11,352 nucleotides of DNA from Cellvibrionales bacterium (GTDB lineage Bacteria; Pseudomonadota; Gammaproteobacteria; Pseudomonadales; JAHEGP01): the NCBI GenBank assembly GCA_024645065.1, contig JAHEGP010000084.1, forward strand, positions 1 to 11,352. The letters are read 5' to 3'. This document shows positions 1 through 6,984 of the stretch, piece by piece; position 1 is the first letter of the stretch; every line of letters begins with the position of its first letter. Both the position numbers and the translations under genes were made by a program. The notes beneath the pieces were generated by a model. That model made no database searches and was not told the DNA's origin. It worked only from the letters and a program-made list of their open reading frames with translations.

Positions 1-390
1 AAAGGCGGGGTCGATCTCGACCTTCATGTCCTGCTTGACCGCGACCTGGCAAGCCAGTCTCCAGTGATCACAACGCTGCCCCAGGGTGAAGTGGCTCTCC
101 TCGGTAGGCAGGATTGACCCCCCACCCTCGAGCACCTGGCAGCGACACTGTCCGCAGGTGCCCCCACCACCACAGGCGGAGGACAGGAACACGCCTTCAT
201 CGGCCAGGGTGTTGAGTAACTTGCCACCGGCGGGAACATGAATCGCTCGCTCCGGGTCGCCGTTTACCTCTATCGTCACTTCGCCAGCACTCACCAGCCG
301 CCCGCGAGCAAAAATTATCAGCGCGACCAACGCCATTACCACTACGGTAAACATGGCAACGCCGGCAACTATCGTATTGATATCAACCAT
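1..390 (-). CDS. nqrF: NqrF, NADH-oxidising subunit of Na+-NQR (N-terminal 130 residues, cut by window edge)
   Basis: NqrF is the entry point of Na+-NQR. It takes a hydride from NADH onto FAD and passes electrons through a 2Fe-2S cluster to the rest of the membrane complex. Only the N-terminal part is visible. It has one membrane anchor at about residues 6-28, followed by a plant-type ferredoxin domain. The cluster cysteines are C73, C79, C82 and C114, with spacings of 6, 3 and 32 as in V. cholerae NqrF (C70, C76, C79, C111). The FAD and NADH domains lie beyond position 1. The ATG at 388-390 is chosen because the protein starts with the anchor as in the family; AAGAAGG lies 9 bases upstream. 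The gene follows nqrE after 26 bases and is the last nqr gene visible. Two extra cysteines (C84, C107) sit near the cluster; from memory, position 107 is usually an acidic/small residue. Confidence 0.96.
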   Translation of the reverse strand, partial: MVDINTIVAGVAMFTVVVMALVALIIFARGRLVSAGEVTIEVNGDPERAIHVPAGGKLLNTLADEGVFLSSACGGGGTCGQCRCQVLEGGGSILPTEESHFTLGQRCDHWRLACQVAVKQDMKVEIDPAF

Positions 391-416
391 CACTAGTAAC
401 CTTCTTAGCCACTTCG

Positions 417-1037
417 TTAGAGCGAAATACCACCGAAAGACATGAAGCCAAGCGACATCAATCCAGCGGTAATGAACGTGATGCCAAGTCCTTCAAGGCC
501 GTCGGGCACATCGCTGTACTTCAATTTTTCCCGAATACCCGCCAGCGCTGTGATAGCCAGGGCCCATCCAATCCCTGCGCCCAAACCATATACGACACTT
601 TCACCAAAATCGTATTCACGGTTCACCATAAAAAGTGCCGCCCCGAGAATGGCGCAGTTAACCGTTATCAAAGGCAGGAAAACACCAAGGGCGTTGTAGA
701 GCGCGGGCACGAACTTGTCCAGAAACATCTCGAGTATCTGCACTATGGCCGCAATGACCCCTATGTAGCTCAGGTAACCCAGAAAGCTCAGGTCAAGGGT
801 CTCTGCGCCGGCAATACCGGTCCAGGCCAATGCCCCTTCCTTGAGCAGGTACTGGTAGATCAGGTTATTGGCGGGAACGGTAATGGCGAGTACTACAATG
901 ACAGCGATACCCAGCCCGATAGAAGTCGCAATCTTCTTCGAGATCGCCAGGAAGGTACACATCCCAAGGAAAAAGGCCAGCGCCATATTCTCGATGAAAA
1001 TAGCCCGGATCAACAAGCTCAGGTAATGTTCAAGCAT
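417..1037 (-). CDS. nqrE: NqrE, membrane subunit of Na+-translocating NADH:quinone oxidoreductase
   Basis: NqrE is a six-helix integral membrane subunit that pairs pseudo-symmetrically with NqrD and helps hold an intramembrane iron centre between the NqrF cluster and the NqrC flavin. The 206-residue product is hydrophobic throughout. It carries the two expected iron-ligand cysteines, C27 (in FFLGMCTF) and C128 (in LITVNCAILG). E103 in QILEM corresponds to V. cholerae NqrE E95, an acidic residue linked by mutagenesis to Na+ uptake. The protein is about eight residues longer than the V. cholerae protein (198), mostly through a longer loop at about residues 66-80. The start ATG (1035-1037) matches the family N terminus (EHYLSLLIRAIFIENMAL) and has GAGG 10 bases upstream. 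Only two bases separate it from the nqrD stop, so translation is probably coupled. Confidence 0.97.
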   Translation of the reverse strand: MLEHYLSLLIRAIFIENMALAFFLGMCTFLAISKKIATSIGLGIAVIVVLAITVPANNLIYQYLLKEGALAWTGIAGAETLDLSFLGYLSYIGVIAAIVQILEMFLDKFVPALYNALGVFLPLITVNCAILGAALFMVNREYDFGESVVYGLGAGIGWALAITALAGIREKLKYSDVPDGLEGLGITFITAGLMSLGFMSFGGISL

Positions 1038-1039
1038 GG

Positions 1040-1708
1040 CTAGACCGCCTCACTGCGTTTTGTTTGAGGAGCCATTTTGAACTCCGCCGCCTCGACCTGG
1101 CCTTTCTTCCAGCTGCGTAAACCCCAGATGAAAAACGCGATCAGAAAGAATGCACTGGGGGGCAGCAACAGCAGGCCGTTGGGCTGATACCAGCCACCAT
1201 TGGCTATGGTCGGAATCACCTCGATGCCAAACAGACTGCCAGAGCCGAACAATTCACGCACAAACCCTACCGCCAGCAGCACCACGCTGTAGCCCAGTCC
1301 ATTGCCGACACCATCCAAAAAGCTGGGAATCGGCGGGTTCTTCATCGCGAAGGCTTCAGCGCGGCCCATCACGATACAGTTGGTTATGATGAGCCCCACA
1401 AACACCGATAACTGTTTGCTGATCTCATACGCAAACGCCTGCAGGCACTGGTCAACAACAATTACCAGCGACGCGATTATCGTCATTTGCACGATGATAC
1501 GGATATTGGTGGGTATGTGGTTGCGAACCAGAGAGATGAAGAAGTTGGATAGGGCCGTAACCACGGTAACAGCGAGGCACATCACAACCGTGGTATTGAG
1601 GTTGGTAGTAACAGCCAGCGCCGAGCATATACCCAGTATTTGCAGGGCAATCGGATTGTTTTGGAAAATGGGTTGCAGCAGTACTTCTTTGATACCTGGT
1701 GTCGACAT
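1040..1708 (-). CDS. nqrD: NqrD, membrane subunit of Na+-translocating NADH:quinone oxidoreductase
   Basis: NqrD is an RnfA/RnfE-like membrane subunit and the symmetry partner of NqrE. Its 222 residues contain about six hydrophobic helices and the iron-ligand cysteines C28 (LGICSALAV) and C111 (IITNCIVMGRAEAF). D132 in SFLDGVGNGLGYS aligns with V. cholerae NqrD D133, one of the acidic residues implicated in sodium uptake. The hydrophilic C-terminal tail (about residues 200-222) is somewhat longer than in V. cholerae NqrD. The ATG at 1706-1708 is preceded by a strong GGGGGAGG ribosome binding site 7 bases away. The nqrC stop is two bases upstream and the nqrE start two bases downstream, so the gene is deeply embedded in the operon. 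Additional cysteines (C44, C88) lie in membrane segments and have no assigned role. Confidence 0.97.
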   Translation of the reverse strand: MSTPGIKEVLLQPIFQNNPIALQILGICSALAVTTNLNTTVVMCLAVTVVTALSNFFISLVRNHIPTNIRIIVQMTIIASLVIVVDQCLQAFAYEISKQLSVFVGLIITNCIVMGRAEAFAMKNPPIPSFLDGVGNGLGYSVVLLAVGFVRELFGSGSLFGIEVIPTIANGGWYQPNGLLLLPPSAFFLIAFFIWGLRSWKKGQVEAAEFKMAPQTKRSEAV

Positions 1709-1710
1709 GA

Positions 1711-2517
1711 CTAGACCTCCCCCGCCTGCAAACTTTCGAGGTAAGGACCGAAGCCATTCTTACCCACCCAGTAATGAACCAGATTATCCACGCCCCGGGT
1801 GGTCAGTGTCGCACCCGATAAGCCATCAATCTCATAGTCACTGCCGGCATCGGCCGCGCCCCCCTTGGTCACGGTAATGCCGACATTGCCATCGCTCTCG
1901 AATATTTTCTTGCCCGGCCACTGGCGCTTCCACTTGGGATTGTCAACCTCACCCCCAAGACCCGGTGTTTCGGCGTGCTCGTAAAACGTCAGCCCCAGAA
2001 TGGTATTGCCATCGCCCTCAACGGCAAGGAAGCCATACAAGGTGCTCCACAGGCCGTAACCGTGCACAGGCAGCACCACCCGGTCGACGGTGCCATCGGC
2101 TTTCTCCAGCACGTAGACAGCGGCATACCGGGCCTTGCGCTTGATGGTTGCAATATCCTCATCTGCCGGAATCCGTTCAGACAGCTCGGGATTCCTGGAT
2201 GCCTTGCGCTGATCGTAGTTTGCCGGGTCGATACCCTTTGCCTGTGCCTCTTCGTCGCTCAGTACTTTTCCGGTTTCTAGGTCTACGAGGTTGACGGAAA
2301 ATTTCTTGAAGGTCTCTTCCACGTACGCCTTGTCGTGGACAGCGGGATCAAACATGCCAGCGGCCACCAGGACATCGCGATTGCGCGCGTATTCCTTGTT
2401 CTCGGTTTGCGCCTGCTTCAATAACACCGCGGCGCCAGACACCAGTACCGAGCACACGATGCACAGCAGCAGCGCGACGATGATGGTGCTTTTCAGGGTA
2501 TCCTTATTAGACGACAT
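1711..2517 (-). CDS. nqrC: NqrC, covalent-FMN subunit of Na+-NQR
   Basis: NqrC carries an FMN bound by a phosphoester bond to a threonine, attached by the flavin transferase ApbE, and relays electrons towards NqrB. The 268-residue product has a single N-terminal membrane helix (about residues 10-33) and then a periplasmic FMN-binding domain. The flavinylation motif DGLSGAT is at residues 231-237, making T237 the expected FMN attachment site (T225 in V. cholerae). Family signatures such as GYGLWSTLYGFLAV and HAETPGLGGEV are present. The start ATG (2515-2517) overlaps the end of nqrB by 11 bases, and GGAGG lies 10 bases upstream within nqrB. An apbE gene is not in the window; it often lies downstream of nqrF, which is off the left edge. 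Confidence 0.97.
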   Translation of the reverse strand: MSSNKDTLKSTIIVALLLCIVCSVLVSGAAVLLKQAQTENKEYARNRDVLVAAGMFDPAVHDKAYVEETFKKFSVNLVDLETGKVLSDEEAQAKGIDPANYDQRKASRNPELSERIPADEDIATIKRKARYAAVYVLEKADGTVDRVVLPVHGYGLWSTLYGFLAVEGDGNTILGLTFYEHAETPGLGGEVDNPKWKRQWPGKKIFESDGNVGITVTKGGAADAGSDYEIDGLSGATLTTRGVDNLVHYWVGKNGFGPYLESLQAGEV

Positions 2518-3727
2518 CGCGCGCCAGCCTCCGCTTGATATTGCTCTGAACCACGAAATAGTCGATCAGGGGTGCGAACAGGTTAGCGAACAAAATCGCC
2601 AGCATCATGCCCTCCGGAAATGCCGGATTGACCACCCGAATCAGCATCACCATAACGCCGATGAGAGCACCGAATATCCACTTGCCTTTATCGGTCATGG
2701 CGGCGGAAACCGGATCAGTCGCCATGAACACTGTGCCAAAGGCGAAGCTGCCAATGACCAGATGCCAGTACCAGGGCGTGGCGAACATCGGGTTGGTGCT
2801 GGAATCTACCGTGTTGAACAGCAGCGAGGTGGCGATCATTCCGACCACCACGCCCGCCATGATCCGCCATGAAGCCACCCCGGTCCAAAGCAAAATCGCC
2901 GCGCCGATAGCAATCGCCAGGGTCGATGTCTCACCAATCGAACCCTGGATATTGCCGTAGAACGCATCCAGCCAGGTGATCTGGTTGCCGAAGGCATCCA
3001 CGATGGATTGGTAGCCGTCGGTAGCCGCCATCGCCAGCGGGGTTGCGCCGCTGAAGCCGTCGACAGCAGTCCATACAGCGTCGCCGGATATCTGGGCGGG
3101 ATAGGCAAAAAACAGGAATGCCCGGCCGGTCAGGGCCGGGTTGAGAAAGTTCTTGCCAGTACCCCCAAACACCTCTTTACCGACGACCACACCGAAGCTG
3201 ATACCCAGGGCGACTTGCCACAGGGGGATATCCGGCGGAACGATCAGGGCGAAGAGTACCGATGTAACAAAGAATCCCTCGTTCACCTCGTGGCCACGCA
3301 CGATCGCGAACAGAATTTCCCAGAAAATACCCACCGCGAAGGTAGTGATGTAAATGGGGAGGAAATAGGCCGCTCCATGCCATAGATTGTCCCACCAATT
3401 ATTGGGGTCGTACCCAGCCAGCAGCTCGATTACCGTGCCATGCCAGTTCGTTACCGAATCGATGCCCATGGCGGCCATGGCGGTATTGGCCTGATAGCCG
3501 AGGTTCCACATACCGTAAAACATGGCGGGAAACGTGGCCAACCAAACAGTAATCATCACCCGCTTCAGGTCGATACCGTCACGCACATGGGAACCGACCC
3601 GGGTTACCGTGGATGGTTGGTACAGGAACGTGTCGAACACCTCGTACAGGGCATAATATTTCTCATAGCGACCGCCCTTTTCAAATTGCGGCTCCAGCTT
3701 GTCGAAGAAATTACGAAGCGCTTTCAT
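2507..3727 (-). CDS. nqrB: NqrB, quinone-site and covalent-FMN membrane subunit of Na+-NQR
   Basis: NqrB is the largest membrane subunit. It carries an FMN on a threonine plus riboflavin, contributes the ubiquinone site and forms the main Na+ pathway. The 406-residue product has about ten hydrophobic segments. The flavinylation motif DGFSGAT ends at T229 (V. cholerae T236). E29, E137 and D389 correspond to V. cholerae E28, E144 and D397, acidic residues tied to sodium transport. The conserved block KEVFGGTGKNFLNPAL lies at about 184-199. The protein is slightly shorter than V. cholerae NqrB (415), mainly in the loop at about residues 78-115. At V. cholerae positions G140-G141 this protein has G133-I134, an unusual replacement near the quinone/inhibitor site. 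The ATG directly abuts the nqrA TAG and has AGGAG 6 bases upstream inside nqrA, a clear sign of translational coupling. Confidence 0.98.
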   Translation of the reverse strand: MKALRNFFDKLEPQFEKGGRYEKYYALYEVFDTFLYQPSTVTRVGSHVRDGIDLKRVMITVWLATFPAMFYGMWNLGYQANTAMAAMGIDSVTNWHGTVIELLAGYDPNNWWDNLWHGAAYFLPIYITTFAVGIFWEILFAIVRGHEVNEGFFVTSVLFALIVPPDIPLWQVALGISFGVVVGKEVFGGTGKNFLNPALTGRAFLFFAYPAQISGDAVWTAVDGFSGATPLAMAATDGYQSIVDAFGNQITWLDAFYGNIQGSIGETSTLAIAIGAAILLWTGVASWRIMAGVVVGMIATSLLFNTVDSSTNPMFATPWYWHLVIGSFAFGTVFMATDPVSAAMTDKGKWIFGALIGVMVMLIRVVNPAFPEGMMLAILFANLFAPLIDYFVVQSNIKRRLARDVV

Positions 3728-5077
3728 CTAGCTCTCCTTTTCGATCTGGGTAAGGTTATCCCGCAGGATGGGACCATAATCGTATTTGCCCGGGCAGACG
3801 TAGGTGCACAACGCCAGATCTTCCTCATCCAGCTCCAGGGCGCCGAGTTGCTGGGCCACCTCGATGTCCCCCACTACCAGAAGTCGCAATAGCTGGGTGG
3901 GCAGAATATCGAGGGGCATGACCTTTTCATACGCACCGATTGGCACGATGGCCCGGGGACTACCGTTAGTGTTGGTGTTGAAGGCGAACTTCTTATCGCG
4001 CGCAAACTGCGACAAATAGATTCGCATCGCAGAGAATCGCTCAGCGCCCGGCGAAAGCCAGCCCAGCAAGGGACGATTATTACCCTCCGCCAAAACTGTC
4101 ACCTGGGTTTCGTAACGACCAAGATACGCTACCGGCCCTCGGGCCGTGCGCCCGGAAAGCACGGAGCCTGATATCACGCGATTATTGGCCCCTTCGAGTT
4201 GCCCCGCCGTCAGCTCGTCAGTGCTGGCGCCAAGCCGGGTGCGAACAAGGCGAGGATTCTCGACCACCGGACCCGCCAGGGAGATAACGCGATCGACACT
4301 CAATTGCCCGGTAAGGAACAGCCTGCCCACTGCGATAACGTCCTGGTAGCCAATGTGCCAAACGGTCTTGTTGGCCCCGACCGGATCGAGAAAGTGGATA
4401 TGAGTGCCCACCAGGCCCGCCGGGTGGGGGCCGGCAAACTCCTCCACCGCAACCTGGCCTGAAGCGCTCACAGGAATACCGGCTCCAGCCGCCTGGCAGA
4501 CATACACCTTGCCATCGGTAAGACGGCCAAGCACCGCAATACCGTTGCTGAAGGACTCAGGATCCTCGGCAATTACCCGGGCCGGATCGACAGCCAGTGG
4601 GTTGGTGTCAATGGCGGTGACGAATAGGGAGTGGGGTGTGCTTTCTACGGCAGGCACTTTACTGAACGGCCGGGTCCGCAAGGCAGTCCACAGGCCAGAC
4701 TGCACCAGGTTATGGCGCACCTTCTCCCGGTCCAGCCCGGGCAAGGCGTCCGCCGGCCAGCTCTCGAATTTCTCCTGCTCGGTCGATGCCGGATCGATTT
4801 CGATGACCAGCGACTGGAACACGCGTTTTGCGCCACGATTGACTGCGGTAACGGTGCCGGTAGCCGGCGCGGTAAATTGAACCCCCGGGTTTTTCTTGTC
4901 AGTAAACACCGGCTGCCCAAGGCGCACAGTGTCACCCTCCTGGACCAACATAGTCGGCTTCAAGCCATTGTAATCAAAGCCGACCAGGGCGACGTTGCGA
5001 ATACGGGGTCCGTCATGGATAGTTTGGGAAGGCTGACCCGCGATGGGTAGGTCAAGGCCGCGCTTTACTCTGATCAT
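3728..5077 (-). CDS. nqrA: NqrA, soluble quinone-interacting subunit of Na+-NQR
   Basis: NqrA is the cytoplasmic subunit packed against NqrB and implicated in quinone and inhibitor binding; it has no redox cofactor in current structures. The 449-residue product matches the family length (about 446). Its N terminus MIRVKRGLDLPIAG, the DKKNPGVQFTAPATGTV block with its RGAKRV continuation, and AIDTNPLAVDPARVI are diagnostic. No signal peptide or membrane helix is seen. The ATG at 5075-5077 is fixed by the conserved N terminus; the upstream site is weak (TAGG, 7 bases away). It is the first gene of the minus-strand nqrABCDEF operon and follows a 244-base non-coding leader/promoter region. The stop TAG is immediately followed by the nqrB ATG. 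Confidence 0.98.
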   Translation of the reverse strand: MIRVKRGLDLPIAGQPSQTIHDGPRIRNVALVGFDYNGLKPTMLVQEGDTVRLGQPVFTDKKNPGVQFTAPATGTVTAVNRGAKRVFQSLVIEIDPASTEQEKFESWPADALPGLDREKVRHNLVQSGLWTALRTRPFSKVPAVESTPHSLFVTAIDTNPLAVDPARVIAEDPESFSNGIAVLGRLTDGKVYVCQAAGAGIPVSASGQVAVEEFAGPHPAGLVGTHIHFLDPVGANKTVWHIGYQDVIAVGRLFLTGQLSVDRVISLAGPVVENPRLVRTRLGASTDELTAGQLEGANNRVISGSVLSGRTARGPVAYLGRYETQVTVLAEGNNRPLLGWLSPGAERFSAMRIYLSQFARDKKFAFNTNTNGSPRAIVPIGAYEKVMPLDILPTQLLRLLVVGDIEVAQQLGALELDEEDLALCTYVCPGKYDYGPILRDNLTQIEKES

Positions 5078-5114
5078 ACAGAAGCCTACATATTCTGATA
5101 AATGAAACTCTCGT

Positions 5115-5154
5115 CCCGGGTTACCTTGCGTTGGTACCCTGCCCCAAACCCGGG
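5115..5154 (-). repeat. Perfect 8-bp inverted repeat in the nqrA leader, possible alternative hairpins
   Basis: CCCGGGTT (5115-5122) and AACCCGGG (5147-5154) are perfect reverse complements around a 24-base loop. In the minus-strand transcript the arm next to nqrA contains GGTAACCC. This could instead pair with GGGTACC inside the loop (one bulged base), closing on AACGCAA. The two pairings exclude one another. There is no U-run after the stem, so it is not a simple intrinsic terminator. It lies 38 bases before the nqrA start. A role in translation, mRNA stability or as a protein operator is conjecture. Confidence 0.5.
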
Positions 5155-5223
5155 CAGTCGCGTTGCCGACAGGGTGCCGACATCGCCTTGGTATTTCAGA
5201 TTAGTCCCCCAGTATATAAGTCC

Positions 5224-5266
5224 GCCTGGCATAACACCATAGTATCCAATGCCACCCCCGCCAGGC
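5224..5266 (-). repeat. Nested inverted repeats downstream of the GAPDH gene
   Basis: GCCTGGC (5224-5230) and GCCAGGC (5260-5266) form a perfect 7-bp inverted repeat. A second, overlapping pair is TGGCAT (5227-5232) with ATGCCA (5249-5254). They lie about 56 bases past the GAPDH stop and just upstream of the candidate nqr -10. Either could be a GAPDH transcript 3' structure or an operator. A U-rich tail typical of intrinsic terminators is missing on the minus strand (GGACTTATATAC follows). Confidence 0.4.
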
Positions 5267-5321
5267 TCGCCCGCTTCGATTTACCCTGAATTCCCGGGCA
5301 TTTGCACAGCAGCCGCCGCGC

Positions 5322-6794
5322 CTATACTTCCCTGGGGTAGACCTGGTAGTGCACACCTGCCATCTGCTCCAAAACCCGAAATACCTGGCAGCTGTAACCG
5401 AACTCGTTGTCGTACCAAAGGTATAGCACCACGTTGGAGCCGTTGACGATGGTTGCGCCGGCATCAAAAATACAGGCATGGCGGGACCCTACCATATCGG
5501 TAGAGACAACTTCCGGCGAATTGGTGTAGTCAATCTGGCGGCGCAACGCGGAGTGCAATGCCACGTACCGCATGTAGTCATTGACCTCTTCCCGGGTGGT
5601 TTCCCGACTTAGACGCAAATTCAGGATTGCCATGGAAACATTGGGGGTTGGCACCCTGATAGCGTTACCGGTCAGCTTACCCTGCAACTGCGGCAGCACC
5701 TTGGCCACCGCCTTGGCGGCACCGGTCTCGGTCAGCACCATGTTAAGCGGGGCGCTGCGACCGCGCCGACTGGCAGCATGGTAGTTGTCGATGAGGTTCT
5801 GGTCATTGGTATAGGCATGAACGGTTTCAACGTGCCCCGAGACAATACCAAATTTGTCGTCCATGGCTTTAAGCGGCGGCACGATAGCGTTGGTGGTACA
5901 CGAAGCCGCAGAGATGATGGTGTCATTGTCCTCGATGAGGTTGGAATTGACGCCATAGACTATGTTCTTGATGTCACTGCCCTTGCTCGGGGCGGTCAGG
6001 ATGACCTTGGAAACTCCCTTGCAGGCAAGATGCATCGACAAACCCTTGGTATCTTTCCAGATGCCCGTGTTGTCTACCACGATAGCGTCATCGATGCCGT
6101 ACTGGGTATAGTCGACTTGATCGGGGCTGGATGCATAAATGACTTTGATCTCGTTGCCGTTGGCGACAAACGATTCGGCGTCCTCATCGACCCGAATGGT
6201 GCCCTGAAATGCCCCGTGCACTGAATCACGACGCAACAAGCTGGCCCGCTTGACCAGGTCGTTGGGCGCCCCACCGCGGCGCACCACAATGGCGCGCAAT
6301 CGCAGCGTGTCGCCGCCACCGGTTTTCTCGATCAGCAGGCGAGCCATCAAGCGGCCGATTCTGCCGAATCCGTAGAGCACGACATCCCGGGGACGATCGA
6401 TCGGCTTGGCATCGCTACCAATGAGCTCCGCGACCTGCTCGCGAACGTATTCTTCAAGCCCGACGCCCTTGCTGCGCGCGGACTCCTCGTACCTGACTGC
6501 GAGTCGACCGACATCGATATGGGCAGTGCCCAAATCCAGTTCGGAAAGGATTTTTATCACCGGATAGGTTTCGAACTCGGACAGTTCGTTCTCTTCTACC
6601 TGACGCACGGCGCGGTGAGCCTTCATCACCTGCAGGGCAGACTGGTTGACGAGTGTTGTGCCGTAAATATAGGTCTTTACGTTGTTTTTGCGGTAAAGCT
6701 TGCCCACCATGGGCAGGATGTCCTCTGCCAGAGCCTCTCGTTCCTTCCAGTCTTTGAAGTAATCGTCTGGCCTGGCCCGCTTCTTTTCCGTCAC
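5322..6794 (-). CDS. gap: Long-form glyceraldehyde-3-phosphate dehydrogenase with N-terminal extension
   Basis: The enzyme interconverts glyceraldehyde-3-phosphate and 1,3-bisphosphoglycerate with NAD(P) in the cytoplasm. Reading from GTG 6794 it has 490 residues, against about 330-340 for a classical GAPDH, owing to a charged helical N-terminal extension of about 135 residues. The Rossmann fingerprint YGFGRIGR is at 141-148. The catalytic cysteine is C299 in SAASCTTNAIVP and the catalytic histidine H326 in HAYTNDQ; the 27-residue spacing equals the classical C149-H176. WYDNEFGYS is at 460-468. The usual Asn-Asp coenzyme motif after the second strand is replaced by an Arg-Arg-Gly-Gly stretch (172-175), hinting at NADP(H). 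P. aeruginosa PA3001 and C. glutamicum GapB are, as I recall, similar extended forms; GapB is NADP-dependent and gluconeogenic. The GTG start is preferred because GGAGAG lies 5 bases upstream. An in-frame ATG at 6807-6809 (495 residues) has only a weak site. The frame stays open to about 7193, but that part overlaps mfd and is not GAPDH-like. Confidence 0.93.
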   Translation of the reverse strand: MTEKKRARPDDYFKDWKEREALAEDILPMVGKLYRKNNVKTYIYGTTLVNQSALQVMKAHRAVRQVEENELSEFETYPVIKILSELDLGTAHIDVGRLAVRYEESARSKGVGLEEYVREQVAELIGSDAKPIDRPRDVVLYGFGRIGRLMARLLIEKTGGGDTLRLRAIVVRRGGAPNDLVKRASLLRRDSVHGAFQGTIRVDEDAESFVANGNEIKVIYASSPDQVDYTQYGIDDAIVVDNTGIWKDTKGLSMHLACKGVSKVILTAPSKGSDIKNIVYGVNSNLIEDNDTIISAASCTTNAIVPPLKAMDDKFGIVSGHVETVHAYTNDQNLIDNYHAASRRGRSAPLNMVLTETGAAKAVAKVLPQLQGKLTGNAIRVPTPNVSMAILNLRLSRETTREEVNDYMRYVALHSALRRQIDYTNSPEVVSTDMVGSRHACIFDAGATIVNGSNVVLYLWYDNEFGYSCQVFRVLEQMAGVHYQVYPREV

Positions 6795-6799
6795 CGTGA

Positions 6800-6805
6800 C
6801 TCTCC
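6800..6805 (-). promoter_or_regulatory. Shine-Dalgarno site supporting the GTG start of the GAPDH gene
   Basis: On the minus strand GGAGAG precedes the GTG at 6792-6794 with a 5-base spacer. It lies downstream of the alternative ATG (6807-6809), so it can serve only the GTG start, giving an N terminus MTEKKRARPDDYF that fits extended GAPDH homologues. Confidence 0.6.
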
Positions 6806-6828
6806 GCATCAATCCACAAATGCGCGAT

Positions 6829-6857
6829 ATTATCCGGTTTCCATTTACCCAGCGCAA
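6829..6857 (-). promoter_or_regulatory. Candidate sigma-70 promoter of the GAPDH gene
   Basis: On the minus strand TTGCGC (6852-6857) and GATAAT (6829-6834) are separated by exactly 17 bases. The -10 matches consensus at five of six positions, the -35 at three. A start near 6822 would give a leader of about 28 bases to the GTG start and only about 13 to the upstream ATG, which agrees with the GTG choice. This is by eye only. Confidence 0.4.
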
Positions 6858-6955
6858 GCTGCACCGCATCGACTTTAGTGGAAACTGATATGCCAATAAG
6901 TGCGCTGCAAGGGGACAATCTGGCAACGACGAGGATGGCCGGAGACTGGATAGTG

Positions 6956-6984
6956 CTGGCAAATCCCGGGGCAGCCAATACAAT
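6956..6984 (+). promoter_or_regulatory. Candidate sigma-70 promoter of mfd
   Basis: CTGGCA (6956-6961) and TACAAT (6979-6984) are separated by 17 bases on the plus strand, with four of six and five of six consensus matches. A transcript starting near 6991 would have a leader of about 27 bases before the GTG at 7018. It is arranged back to back with the GAPDH promoter in the 223-base divergent region 6795-7017, which otherwise holds no convincing gene. Confidence 0.4.

Larger units (their letters stand above)
5078..5321 (-). promoter_or_regulatory. Non-coding leader/promoter region of the nqr operon
   Basis: This 244-base gap between the GAPDH stop and the nqrA start holds no plausible gene. 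As the only sizeable gap upstream of six packed nqr genes, it should contain their promoter. The best minus-strand -10 candidate I see is TATACT at 5211-5216, but no good -35 lies 16-18 bases upstream, so it may need an activator or be wrong. If used, it would give a leader of about 125 bases. The region is rich in inverted repeats, listed separately. Promoter placement is inference; absence of a gene is from reading both strands. Confidence 0.5.

Noticed and set aside
1302..1877. A 191-codon plus-strand frame antisense to nqrD/nqrC.
   Set aside because: It is a shadow of strongly conserved nqr genes; its composition is Thr/Pro/Arg-rich without domain features and there is no start signal.
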